A DNA stretch of 64,000 nt from Dromaius novaehollandiae. Lineage: Eukaryota > Chordata > Aves > Casuariiformes > Dromaiidae. The stretch covers positions 67,889,559 through 67,953,558 of the forward strand of contig NC_088101.1 in the NCBI RefSeq assembly GCF_036370855.1, in the 5' to 3' direction. The notes under the pieces are model-generated. The model had not been told where the DNA came from. It was given only the letters and a program-made list of their open reading frames with translations, and ran no database searches. This document shows positions 63,901-64,000 of the stretch, one piece after another (positions within the stretch are counted from its first letter, which is position 1; each line of letters opens with the position of its first letter). The translations under genes and the position numbers were made by a program.

Positions 63901-64000
63901 GATCCTGACATTGCAGTGTTTTGCATTTCATTTGTTTAAAGTGTGTGTCTTAGTGATTACACATGCATTTATCAACTTGCAGCATCCCTGCACATCTGGT
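60921..64000 (+). other. Presumed start of SEL1L3 intron 1
   Basis: GC-rich to about 61.25 kb, then ordinary AT-rich sequence to the window edge. I find no further exon with convincing splice sites and no recognisable repeat. The frames at 61327-61581, 62099-62341 and 62670-62876 show no family resemblance and look like chance frames. Confidence 0.5.

Noticed and set aside
1-64000. CRISPR arrays, bacterial operons, tRNA or rRNA genes
   Set aside because: No regularly spaced repeats, no Shine-Dalgarno-led gene runs, and no cloverleaf or rRNA sequence recognised. The DNA is plainly vertebrate.

Overview
This is vertebrate nuclear DNA, most likely from a bird or close relative. It is mostly AT-rich, gene-poor non-coding sequence broken by two sharply bounded CpG islands. 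The repeats are sparse and decayed: CR1 tails ending in the ATTCTATG/ATTCTGTG octamers typical of sauropsid CR1, old MIR-like SINEs, and reverse-transcriptase relics. Nothing looks bacterial. Nearly all short open frames are chance frames, and the long GC-rich frames near 27.6 kb and 59-61 kb are products of CpG-island composition.

The one gene readable from start to stop is SMIM20 (MITRAC7, precursor of the phoenixin peptides) on the minus strand. It has three coding exons (59244-59136, 57105-57049, 55719-55682) with consensus splice sites. The joined frame is 67 residues. It keeps the N-terminal membrane segment and the C-terminal phoenixin segment with its Gly-Arg-Lys amidation/cleavage signal.

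Upstream of SMIM20, on the plus strand, a CpG island of about 2 kb carries a second first exon (ATG at 60843, donor at 60921) encoding a signal peptide. Human SEL1L3 lies head-to-head with SMIM20, so this is probably SEL1L3 exon 1. The rest of the window to 64000 would be its first intron.

Leftwards, 1-55 kb is intergenic. By the human gene order SEL1L3-SMIM20-RBPJ it should be the gap between SMIM20 and RBPJ. It holds an orphan CpG island (about 26.88-28.1 kb) flanked by a homeodomain-motif-rich block with three clustered NK2-type sites. It also holds a 72-bp imperfect palindrome at 14.5 kb, a diverged direct duplication at 29.3/30.4 kb, a pair of related ancient repeats at 12.9 and 23.2 kb, CR1, L2/L3-like and MIR relics, microsatellites, and a few unexplained open frames. 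I see no tRNA, rRNA or known miRNA gene, and no RBPJ coding exon.
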